DNA of 64,000 bases from Symbiodinium natans (taxonomy: Eukaryota > Sar > Dinophyceae > Suessiales > Symbiodiniaceae). Positions within the stretch are counted from its first letter, which is position 1. Each line of letters starts with the position of its first letter. Location of the stretch: positions 182,501-246,500 of the forward strand of contig CAJNDS010002142.1 in the NCBI GenBank assembly GCA_905221605.1. Direction: 5' to 3'. The position numbers and the translations under genes are program-made. This document shows, piece after piece, positions 43,595 to 52,989 of this stretch. The notes beneath the pieces are model-generated. The model did not search any database, was not told the DNA's origin, and worked only from the letters and a program-made list of their open reading frames with translations.

Positions 43595-45133
43595 GGTGCC
43601 CGTCACCAAGATCCGACCACCTCCTGATGCTACCGGAGGAGATAGGGTTTAGGGTTTAGGGTGATTGAGAGGGCTCAGTGGCTTAGGGTGTGGGCTTCAG
43701 CGATTTGGGTTCAGAGCGTAGAATCTTCTAGGATGGTTGGGCGCGCAGTCCAGCGCTGCGATCCGCTTGTGAGTCAGTCCCTAAACCCTAAACCCTAAAC
43801 CCTAAACCCTAAACCCTACACTCTCTCTCAGGCCCTCCATGACGCAACTCTCGAAGCTGTGTGATTTGGCCATTTGTCGCTCCCACTTGTTCCGTCCACC
43901 ACACGGCTTGGGGATTTATGTAGCTACTTGGAGGTTCATGGTACTTACTAACCAATTATAACCGTACTTATAACCCTCCTTATAATACCCCTAAAGGGCC
44001 TTGTAGGGGTTATTATAAGTAGGGTTATAAGCCCAGTTATAAGTGGTTAGTGAGTCCCATGAGCCTCCAAGTAGTAACAAGAAGATCTCGGGCTGAGGAT
44101 TTAGCTAGTGACATGTAGAGTCATGAGGGCCCCTAGACAAAATTGGGCTCGTGCGTGTTGCAACTTAGGCCATGAGTCCTTAACTCCTTAACTGTGCAAA
44201 GGGCGCCTCTCTCCCCAAGCCCTAAACCCTAAACCCTAAACCCTAAACCCTAAACCCTAAACCCTAAACCCTAAACCCTAAACCCTAAACCCTAAACCCT
44301 AAACCCTAAACCCCAAGCCCTCCTCCAGGGTCTGTAGGGCGGTAGGTACCAGAGCTTGCCTCCATTTGGACCTAAGCTTCACCCCGAGTGCGCTAGCAAA
44401 GGTGCCAAAGAGGATCACAGATTTTAGGGCTTAGGGCTTAGGGTTAGGGTTTAGGGTTTCGGGTTTAGGGTTTAGGGTTTGTCATCTGATAGCCCATCTG
44501 GGATCTTCCATTTGGGTCGTTCTCTGCATTAGAGTCCTTTATTGCTTTTTGTTGTTAATGTATGTTGTTAAAGGTTCTAATGCAAAGTTTGCCCTAAATC
44601 ACCTTCTCCTGGTCATTCTGACCTCCTGAACCTTCTGTCATGAGAGGCCACGCGAGCTGGGCCTGGGCTCAGCTTTAGATTCGGGCCCTAAACCCTAAAC
44701 CCTAGACCCTAAACGCCAAACCCTAAACCCTGGCAACAGAAGCATCTGCGACCAATTAGCTAGGCACTTCAAGGTCCCTGCTCCTGCAGCTGGTGTGGCT
44801 AAAAACCACCAAACACCCTAAAAGGCCGAACGCCTTCACCCTTTGGGGTTCAGGGTTTAGGGTTTAGGGTTTAGGGGCCCTGCACCCCAAACCCTGAATT
44901 AGTGTTTCGTGTTGAAATCAGGACTGCAGCCCTCTGCAAAGCACAGAGCCCGCGGTGGCGCTGCAGGGGCGGCTTGTTTGCAGGATTTCCGGGCCTGAAA
45001 AATGGGTTTAGGGTTTAGGGTTTAGGGTTTAGGGTTTAGGGGTTTAGGGTTTAGGGGTTTAGGGTTTAGGGTTTAGGGTTTAAAGCTTCGGCCTCGAGAA
45101 GCTAAGAAGGAGTTCATGATGGCTGCATGGTGA
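43595..45133 (+). CDS. Run of exons with at least one gene end
   Basis: Open islands: from 43595 (VPVTKIRPPPDATGGD), 43733-43768 (MVGRAVQRCDPL; donor GTGAGT, possible start), from 43835 (SMTQLSKLCDLAICRSHLF, before an IR-A element), 44353-44427 (FGPKLHPECASKGAKEDH, TAG), from 44740 (SICDQLARHFKVPAPAAGVA), 44930-45005 (TEPAVALQGRLVCRISGPEK; donor GTTTAGGG) and 45086-45133 (LRPREAKKEFMMAAW, TGA). The last two agree in phase and are the best supported. Two or more short genes are likely. No domains recognised. Confidence 0.4.
43923..44073. mobile_element. IR-A element
   Basis: Ends CTACTTGGAGGTTCATGG and CCATGAGCCTCCAAGTAG. The centre shares CCCCTAAAGGGCCTT with the copies at 3190 and 23657. 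Confidence 0.85.
44219..44312. repeat. CCCTAAA array
   Basis: About 13 perfect units precede the island from 44353. Confidence 0.95.
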
Positions 45134-45622
45134 TGAAGATCTAAGATCCAAAGCTTACTTCAGTGTACCAAGAGAGCTCACCATTTAAAGTCACCCCCCC
45201 TTTGTTAATGTATGTATTTATACCTATACATATACATACATATACATATATATATATATACATATTGATGATTATCATCCTACCGGCTCAAAACCGGTTT
45301 TCTGAACCCCCTCTGCTTCTAAACTACCTGGAGGCCCGTGGACAGTCGAAACCAGAGTTACAGGTACCCCCCCCCCCCCCCATTAAGGTTGTAAACACAA
45401 GTATCCCTCTCACAACCCCTCTTCTAGTTACCCATGTAAGCCCCCTCAATTTTCAACCCTCAACCCTGAACCCTAAACCTAAAACCCTACACCCTAAGCC
45501 CTGAACCCTAAACCCTGAACCCTAAACCCTGAACCCTAAACCTAAAACCCTAAAACCCTAAACCCCAAAACCTGCTTGTGGGGTCCGCAAGGGTGGGTGG
45601 GAAGACATTGTTCTCCCCCCAG

Positions 45623-46409
45623 TCAGAGGTTCAACGGGTACCTGCTTCCAAAAAGGATTTGAAAGCCCTTGAGGCTTTAGGCTTTAGGGTTCAGGGTTCA
45701 GGGTTTAGGGTTTAGATTCATGGGTAGTTATGAGTCGGGTTCATAAGTACCCTCAACAATGTTCTACGTATCGTTATAATACTTGTAACGCTACTGCTTC
45801 CCTTCGTGCTTGCCTACTTTTCTGGTGCGCATCAGCAAGATTTGGGTCCAGGAAGGGCCTGAGGGAAGGAGTCTACTTGGAGGTTCTAATGGGTAGTTAC
45901 AAGTAAGGTTCTAAGCATGATAGCTTAAACTTGTAGCACTATGTAGGGGGTTCTTATGAAGCCAGGTCATGACTCCCCATGAACCTCCAAGTAGGGTTTA
46001 GGGCCTAAAGTAGGGTTTAGGGTTTAGGGGCCGGGTGCACTAAAGGGCCCAGGTCGTGTTTCGGAGTACAGTACCAAATTGTGTGGCTGGCACAGAACAC
46101 CTCGAACATTTGGCACCCCGGAAAGAATCGAGCAGAATTGGGGTGTTTAGGAAACCCGAAATCCTAAGCCGTCACATGCTGCATGCTCCCAAGATCTTGA
46201 GGCCACGACGGGCTGGTTCGACTGGTGGGGCGGCAAAACCGAAGGACTCGGCGTTGGCTTCGGGTCGCAGGGTGGGGTTAGGCTTTAGGGCAGTGTTGGG
46301 GAAGGGTTCAACCCTAAACCCTATAAACCCTAAACCGGCATCGGAGTTGTTCGGGCATGCGGAGGGAGAGTCACACAGATGCCCGTGGGCTTGGCAGGGA
46401 CGTAGCTGA
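45623..46409 (+). CDS. Unrecognised gene, 3' part with a 200-nt exon
   Basis: Exons 45836-45870 (KIWVQEGPEGR), 46072-46271 (GTEHLEHLAPRKESSRIG ... RRAGSTGGAAKPKDSALA) and 46347-46409 (HAEGESHRCPWAWQGRS, TGA 46407-46409) agree in phase. The 46072 exon is the longest internal exon seen. The first intron contains an IR-A element beginning right after the donor GTCTACTTGG. A further exon 45623-45673 (VQRVPASKKDLKALE), after CTCCCCCCAG, probably belongs upstream, but its phase needs another exon. Function is unknown. Confidence 0.6.
45870..45995. mobile_element. IR-A element
   Basis: Begins CTACTTGGAGGTTCTAATGG and ends CCATGAACCTCCAAGTAG, starting three bases inside the intron that follows the exon 45836-45870. 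Confidence 0.8.
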
Positions 46410-46489
46410 ATGCATATTCAAGCCACCGCACCGGCGCAGTTTCAGTTTAAGTGTTTAGGGTTCGGGCTTTCGAGGTTTCGGGGCTCAGT

Positions 46490-46575
46490 GATGCAGCCAA
46501 GGTTGCGAAAACAGGTAGCCTGAAGCTGGATGCAGTTGAGGTTCAAAGCCGCCAAATTCCAACTGCCCCTAAGCC
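46490..46575 (+). CDS. Possible exon
   Basis: The frame DAAKVAKTGSLKLDAVEVQ is open from CTCAG to CCCTAAGCCCTAA. A different frame gives ATG at 46492 (MQPRLRKQ) before a GTAGCC donor and could be a first exon. Not resolved. Confidence 0.35.
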
Positions 46576-46594
46576 CTAAAAACCAATTGCAACC

Positions 46595-46640
46595 CTGTTG
46601 TTGTTGTTGTTGTTGTTGTTTTTTTTTTTTTTTTTTTCGG
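46595..46640. repeat. (GTT)n and poly-T tract
   Basis: Eight GTT units followed by about 18 T. Confidence 0.95.
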
Positions 46641-46721
46641 ATTTGGGGCGAGCCCTAAATCCTATAAACGGTTAGGGCTAGCCCTAAATCCTATAAACCC
46701 GAGCAATCTTCTGCTGCTTAG

Positions 46722-47303
46722 GTCCATGTGGGCAGTAGAGGGAGCATGATGCAGAATCTAGCACAACTGAGTGTCATGGCCGTGCAGGCCCTAAACCCTA
46801 AACCCTAAACCCGAAACCCTAAACCCTAAACCCTAAACCGTTCGCCTGCCAGAACCTCCAATCGAGAAGGGAAAGGGCAAGGACGGCAAGGGCAAGGACA
46901 AGGGTGACATGGGCAAGGGCAAAGGCAAAGGCTACGAAGGCGGGCCTTGGCGTGGGTTTAGGGTTTAGGGTTTAGGGTTTAGGGTTTAGGGTTTAGGGTT
47001 TAGGGTTTAGGGTTTAGGGTTTAGGGTTTAGGGTTTAGGGTTTAGGGTCTGTTTCAGCACAGTGCACTTTGGTGGGAAGCCTGCCTTGAGAGCTAGTGCC
47101 CAACATCAGGGCTTGCACTGCCTAGATAGGTTAGGAGGTCGTCTCTGGCGTAATCTACGGCATTACTTACACCAGTGGGCATGAGAATCAGCACTGCGCA
47201 AAAGGGTCCTGTGTCGGTTTCACGAATTCTCGACAAAACGTCTGCCTCAGAAGCTGCCACAGCAGCCAGCATCGTTAGTGAAGCTGACCCTGAAGTGCTC
47301 TAA
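46722..47303 (+). CDS. Lys/Gly-rich protein, 3' part
   Basis: Exon 46722-46787 reads HVGSRGSMMQNLAQLSVMAV and its donor is GCCCTAAACC. Exon 46853-46955 is a run of Gly-Lys (EKGKGKDGKGKDKGDMGKGK) and ends at a GTTTAGGG donor. It joins in phase to 47192-47303 (SVSRILDKTSASEAATAASI, TAA 47301-47303). The first two exons do not fit in phase, so one exon is missing. Gly/Lys-rich linkers are common in dinoflagellate proteins. The function is not known. Confidence 0.55.
46956..47048. repeat. TTTAGGG array starting at a splice donor
   Basis: About 13 perfect units; the exon CGTGG ends directly at the first GTTTAGGG. Confidence 0.95.
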
Positions 47304-47514
47304 TCTCCACCCAACATTCCTTGATCATCGCAAAGACGTCAAACAGACAAGTCCCCAAGCCCTACTCAGGTAAACCCTAACGCCTAAACCCTAAACCCTA
47401 AACCCTACTGTAAACCCTAAACCCCAAACCCTACTGTAAACCCTAAACCCCGAACCCTAAACCCTGAACCCCAAACCCCAAACCCTGCACTCCTCTTAGC
47501 CCGAGACTCCGCAG

Positions 47515-48654
47515 CCCAAACTATTGTGGAGGCGGCACCTTCATCCCCAGTCCGGCTGGGGACTTTGGCTCTCTGTGCCCTACTTGGTTTAGGGTTTAGG
47601 GTTTAGGGTTTAGGGTTTAGGGACACCCTAACCCCGAACCCTAAACCCCCTACTTGGAGGTTCATGGGGTACTTATAACCACAGTTATAAGTCTACTTAT
47701 AACCTACTTAAGGGACTTAGGGGGCTTGTAAGTACAGTTATATTTTAGGGTTATAAGTACCCTGAACCTCCAAGTAGAGACTCTGTACTTCTAAGGTTTG
47801 AGATCTTGGGCCTACGTAGGGCTCAGAAGGTTTGAGGTTTGGATTTCGGGTTGAGGGCTCAGAAGGTTTGAGTTGTGGATTTTGAGTCTAGGGCTTCGAA
47901 TGTTTGAGGCGTGGGGTTACGGTCTAGTGCTTGAAAAGGTATGAGGTTAGGGTCAGGGTTGAGAGTGGAGTTCTAAAACCTGAAAACCCTGCATTCTGCC
48001 GGCAAGGAGCTCAGGATTTAGAATTTCTTGTCGCTTTCCAAAAAGACGAATGCAGACATGGTGGCACAATCGGAGACACTCAACCACAACGCATCCAATC
48101 CTTACAGATTCCATGAACAACCCTCAACCTGCACCGCCTGTTTAGGCCGCACCCGCAGCAGGCGCATGATTTTCTGCTGGCGCATTTCCGGCCATGAGCA
48201 GAAATTTGACCAGCGGGTGAGGACGAGAGAGCCCTTGAATGGCCAGCAGGGTCAGCAGGGATTGAACGCCTACTTGGAGGTTCAGGGTAACTTAGAACCC
48301 TAATTCTAACTGTACTTATAAGCCCCCTTTGTCCCCCAAGTAGGTTATGAGTAGACTTATGGCTGTGGTTAGAAGTACCCATGAACCTCCAAGATACACC
48401 TCATAAAATCGCCCTAAGCCCGAAGAGCCACCCCTCCCAAGTCCATACTTGGGAACATGTACTTATTTACTCATCTTCTAAATATAACTTCGGGTGCCCT
48501 ACAGTAATTCCTACAGAAACAGCTGAAGAATCTACATTTTTGCTAGGGGCCCAAGAGAATCTCACGGGCTCCCTTCTGAGGCTGGAGGGACCACGGCCGA
48601 CGTGCGCCAGGGCCAGGGGGACTGGGGCATGTGGCCCGGCTACTGAATCGCCAT
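47515..48654 (+). CDS. Exon group with long exons around an IR-A element
   Basis: Exon 47515-47586 (CGGGTFIPSPAGDFGSLCP) ends at a GTTTAGGG donor. Exon from 48022 to about 48279 (SETLNHNASNPYRFHEQPS ... RRMIFCWRISGHEQKFDQR) runs up to an IR-A element. Exon 48394-48654 starts directly after that element (CCTCCAAG) and reads SHPSQVHTWEHVLIYSSSK ... SLLRLEGPRPTCAR. It ends at GTGGTCAG, the start of an IR-G element. The 48022 and 48394 frames do not agree in phase with the splice sites I chose, so the exact 5' site is uncertain. No domain recognised. Confidence 0.45.
47646..47782. mobile_element. IR-A element, twin of the copy at 10582
   Basis: Nearly identical to 10582-10708, including the block GGGACTTAGG and about 35 nt of left flank with telomeric units. 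Confidence 0.85.
48270..48395. mobile_element. IR-A element between two long exons
   Basis: Begins CTACTTGGAGGTTCAGGG and ends CCCATGAACCTCCAAG. Coding-like sequence reaches it on both sides. Confidence 0.8.
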
Positions 48655-49020
48655 GTGGTCAGTTCTCAAAAGTAGGGTCCCTTTTTGGGTACCCTAAATA
48701 AGAGCCGCCTTAGAATAAGGACCCAAAAAAGGACCATAGTTTAGGGAAATCACCATGTGTTTTGTGGGGGATGGGGGGTCCGGGCCCTGAAGCCCGAGAA
48801 GCCCTTACTTGGGGCTTCGTGGGTAGTTAAAAGTTATAGGGTTCTAGGTACCCGAAGTTATAGGGTTCTAGGTACCCTACACAGGGTCACAGGTATAGTT
48901 GCCCTCCTTTTCACCCTACATACAAGTACCCATGAACCTCCAAGTAAAGATAGTCCCCCTGCTTCCCAAAACTTGGCCACCCCCTGGGTGTGAGCGGTTG
49001 CAGTTTGCAGCGGCTTCTAC
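48655..49020. other. IR-G and IR-A elements with short exon-like pieces
   Basis: IR-G 48655-48755 (GTGGTCAGTTCTC to AAATCACCATGTG) is followed by IR-A 48808-48945. Between and after them are short open pieces, the best being SPPASQNLATPW before a GTGTGAGC donor (about 48950-48988). It is probably the continuation of the preceding exon group. Confidence 0.45.
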
Positions 49021-50017
49021 ATGGTGCTAAAACCCTAAACCCTAAACCCTAAACCCTAAACCCTAAACCCTAAACCCTAAACCCTAAACCCTATAAACCC
49101 TAAACCCTAATAGTGCACCAGAGGCTGCTTGATCTCAGGCATGTCCAAAAACCCCTAAACCCTTAACCCTAACTTTCGTCTTACTAGGAGTTGCGAGGTT
49201 CTATCGCTCAGTAGCCCAGTGGCACCCTTCACCCCTTTTTTTGTTATGGGCACCCTTATTAAACTAACCTAGCCCAAAACAAGGGTGCCCTTATCATAAT
49301 ATGGTTACTGGGCTACCATGATCGGGGTGCCTGGCCTGAAAAGAGGATGCCGCAATCGACCCTGAGCACCTTAACTTAACTAAGGGCAACCTTAAACCCC
49401 CAAACCCTAAAGCCCTAAAACCCTAAACCCTCTGAGGTTCGGCTTTGGATGGGGTGGTCAACCCAGGAAGGCCAGAATGTAGGGAGGGTTTGCGGGGCTT
49501 CGGGCGCTTCAAGGGCAGGGCCGAGCCTGCGAGTTTCGGGTGGGCTTGGGGGCAGCAGAACAACCTGGGCTCTTTGGGGTCTTTGTTGAGGTATCCGAGG
49601 ACGCATGCCAGGGCGAGCCTAGGATCAGCAAACTCCACCCCACGCAAAAAACCACAAAGGGGCCCCCGCCTCCCCGCCTGAAGGCACGCATGCCGAAAAT
49701 CCTTCTGTAAGCCATGAAACGCGGCCGATGCCTCGCAACACCTAGGCCCTATAATCAACCCCAGACCCTGAATCCTAGATTGCAAAACCGTGAAAGCAGT
49801 AAATCAGGCTTTTGAAGCAAAAGGGTTTTAAAAGGTAACCCGACACCCAAATCCCGGAAGCATAAATTCCCTCAACCCGAAACTTCGAAACCCTCGTTTT
49901 GGGGGTTTAGGAGTCTCGGCTTGTCCCTGAACCCTAAATCCTAAACCCTAAACCCGAAACTCACCCTAAACCCTAAACCCGAACCCTAAACCCTAAAGCC
50001 TAAGTCCCACACCGAAG
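49021..50017. other. Region with array, IR-F element and uncertain coding
   Basis: A CCCTAAA array (49027-49108), an IR-F element (49206-49318), then a G/C-rich island 49423-49785. That island has a 120-codon frame on the minus strand (ALACVLGYLNKDPKEPRLF) and a 78-codon frame on the plus strand. I cannot decide which, if either, is coding. Degenerate CCCTAAA units follow to 50010. Confidence 0.4.
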
Positions 50018-51136
50018 CGCTGATTTGAGGCCCCACTTTGGCGCTACTGCCCACAGGATGGTCGACATTTGGACATCAGGACAGACCCTAACCACTAGGG
50101 TTTAGGGTTTGGGGCTCAGGGTTTAACTTGGAGCTGCCTCAACCCCCCAAGGGGGGGGGGGGGGGGAGGGTAAAGTCACCCTAAACCCTAAACCCTAAAC
50201 CCTAAACCCTAAACCCTAAACCCTAAACCTGTTTTTTTAACAAAATGGGTTTCGGGGTCATTTTTTTTGCATTCTTGGAAGTCCGGGTCGGGTTTTAGGG
50301 GCCCTTTGGAACCTTTCTAAGGGGGAACCCCCAAAAGAAGAGAGCTACCCACTAGGGTCTAGGGCTCAGGGTTAGGGTTTTCGGGTTCAGGGTTGGGGTT
50401 TAGGGTTCAGCGTTTAGGGTTCAGGGTTTTAGGTTTAGGGAGCGCTGCTCTGACGTCGTAGTTGTGGGCCACGGGATCTTTTTCAAAAATGGGACCACAC
50501 AAGTGTTTTCGTATGGGTTTCCAAGCGCAGTTGAGAGGATGGGTGGCTTTATAGTGGCTTTATAGTGTGGATTGGGGGTTTATGGGCTGAGGGACGTAGG
50601 GGGTCAGGGATTTTGAGGTTTTGTGCCTTTTTACGTTGAGTTCCGAAAGCTTTGGATTTGTGAGGGATTCGGGGCTCAGGGCTGAAGGTCTGAGGATTGA
50701 AAAGCTTCCAGGAAGATTTGAGGGTTGAGTTGAGGTAGTATAATTTAAGGAATCTTCCTAAAACTAGGGAGTATTGGAGTCCCTTGAACCTCGCGAGATC
50801 CGAGCCGAACGTGGATGGCGGCCGCTCTCTGCACTGCTTGGGTGCGGGCGACGTCTTCTGCGCGAGCCCGAGAAGCACTCGGGGCGGGGGTGCGGAAGGG
50901 GAGGGCCCCGCAACCCTAGAAAAGGTTTAGGGTTACCCCTAGCTGTAGACCCTAAACCCTAGCCCTAAACCCTAAATTAGGGTTTGGGGTTAAAGTTGAA
51001 GGCTGATTTCGGAGTCATCATGTGCAAGGGGTGGCGGAGCTGCTTTGGAGCTGGGCTCGGGGCACCAGGTCGTGGGCTGGCGTTTGCTGCAGGGTCTTTC
51101 CCGCCCAAGCTGATTGACGGCCTCCATGCCTCGTAG
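50018..51136 (+). CDS. Unrecognised gene, 3' part
   Basis: Exon 50798-50924 (GGRSLHCLGAGDVFCASPRS; donor AAG|GTTTAGGG) joins in phase to 51029-51136 (LGAPGRGLAFAAGSFPPKL, TAG 51134-51136). Likely earlier exons are 50018-50099 (LRPHFGATAHRMVDIWTSG; donor GTTTAGGG) and one near 50443-50520 (VVVVGHGIFFKNGTTQVFSY). Their junctions are not verified. I recognise no family. Confidence 0.55.
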
Positions 51137-51315
51137 TGCCACAAACTCTGTATCCCCTACGCATCGTAAGGCTCGAGAAAGCTGGGAGTTTCCTAGAACA
51201 TGGGTTACCCCCCCCCCCATTGCCCAAGATATAGTAGATCTTACCCGAAACCCTAAACCCTAGACCCTAAACCCTAAACCCTAAACCCTAAACCCTAAAC
51301 CCAAGGAACCTCCAG

Positions 51316-51952
51316 GAAAAGGGTCACACCCTGAACCCCGACCTCGGGAACCCCGTCTCATCGCCTGGTGCGGCTGAGGCGTGAGTCAGGAGAAGCCAGG
51401 CGCAGTTTCCCCAAACCCTAAACCCTAAACCCTATATAAACCCCAAACCCCAAACCTCAAACCCCAAACCCTGTAGACCCTAAACCCTAAACCCTTGTTG
51501 GGGTCACTGCTTGCGCTCTTTGGGCCTCTTTGAGAGGGGGCTTGCAACCCATTTTAAAAGCACGGCGTTCACTGGAAACCATACCTGAACCTTCTATGTG
51601 CACAAGAACCCCCCCCCCCCCCAAAAAAAAAAGCTCTAAAATGAAGGGTATTCGTCCTCACAAGGGCAATATAGGGATTACTATCTTTTTTTATTGGTTT
51701 GAAGCAAATAGTGGAGACCGGGTACTTTATGGTTAGTATGATGCCAACGAAGAAAAGTTAGACACCCTGCCACCAAAACGGGAACTACATTTGGCGACCT
51801 AGGTAAAGCCCAAACCCGTTCGTTACTGGATCACTGGATGCCCTCTGCATTCTATTAAGGACCCTGAAAAAGAAACCCTAATCGAGAGAACTAGCCAAGG
51901 CAACCGTCATAAGCCTCTAAGCAAGACACAACCCGGACGACCGAAACCCTAA
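51316..51952 (+). CDS. Small unrecognised gene with a 10-nt microexon
   Basis: Exons 51316-51380 (HTLNPDLGNPVSSPGAAE; donor GTGAGT), 51535-51597 (LQPILKARRSLETIPEPS), 51712-51721 (10 nt) and 51860-51952 (ETLIERTSQGNRHKPLSK, TAA 51950-51952) total 231 nt, 77 codons, in phase. The intron 51598-51711 is an IR-D element, starting GTGCACAAGAAC and ending GAAGCAAATAG. The start codon is not identified; the first exon shown is open at its 5' side. Function is unknown. Confidence 0.6.
51598..51711 (+). mobile_element. IR-D element forming an intron
   Basis: Its first GT and last AG are the proposed splice sites. It includes a C(13)A(10) junction and a T-rich block, as in other members. Confidence 0.65.
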
Positions 51953-52061
51953 AGCCTAAACCCGAAATGTGAGTCTATAAGCCCTAAACCCTAAATCCCA
52001 TACCTACACCAGATCTTGAGCTCGACGTTCCATCCTTTCGTTGTTCCTTGCGCTTTTTCAG

Positions 52062-52955
52062 GCCCGCAAGGCGTGCTGTACCTTGAGCTTGCCGACGGCC
52101 GTGGCTGGGCACGAGCCTTAGGTACATCGAGAATTTCATAGAATTCTTTTTCGGGGTTTGGGGGTTTTGGAGGTTCAGGGGTGATTTAGAGTTGTTTTTT
52201 GAGGTTTTAGATTCGTGATGCATCGGCCACTCCACCTATCTGACAGTCCTGATAGTGATAGTGGTATATTGGGCAGCGCATATGCATGTCGTCTTGGACT
52301 TGAACATTGTGGTAATGCCTCAGGCTGTTGCAGTAGGCGTGTTGCAGATATTGTTTAGCTGTCACGCATGGAAGTCAAATTGGAGAGCAAAGGCCATTTT
52401 TTGTCAGGTTACTGGCGAAGCATTAACCAGGAAAGTTCCAGGAACTTGCGATGAAAGTTCCCCCCCTGCGCACGTGCGAAAAGCCGTGGACCTGGAAGTG
52501 TGAGTCGGGTCAAGACTCGTATAGGGGGTCGGAGTCATAGCATTTGCTTATGGTCCCTATATACATATATATATATATATAGTATATACTTACCGTATAT
52601 GGTAACCCCAAAACCTATTCTAACGATTAAGGCCGGCAGACTAGGCAGGTTCTTAGGATATTTCATGCTTTCCCTGATCCCATACTTCCAGGGACCGAAC
52701 CATTGCATCCTTAAGGGTTCTAGAAGTATGTTCCCTCAACCCTGAACCCTGAACCTTAAGCCCTACACCCTAAACCCCACCGATCAAGCCCTGGACATGT
52801 ACGGGCTCTCGCCCAGGTCTTCGACCACAAGCCCGGCTTCGGGAAGATGTGCGAGCCATTCTCCGTGGAGGAGGTCGGGGTATCCGCCCGATTGGGGTTT
52901 AGGGTTTAGGGTTTGGGACAACCTAAGCCCCAAACCCTGAACCCTAAATCTAAAG

Positions 52956-52989
<34 letters not shown>

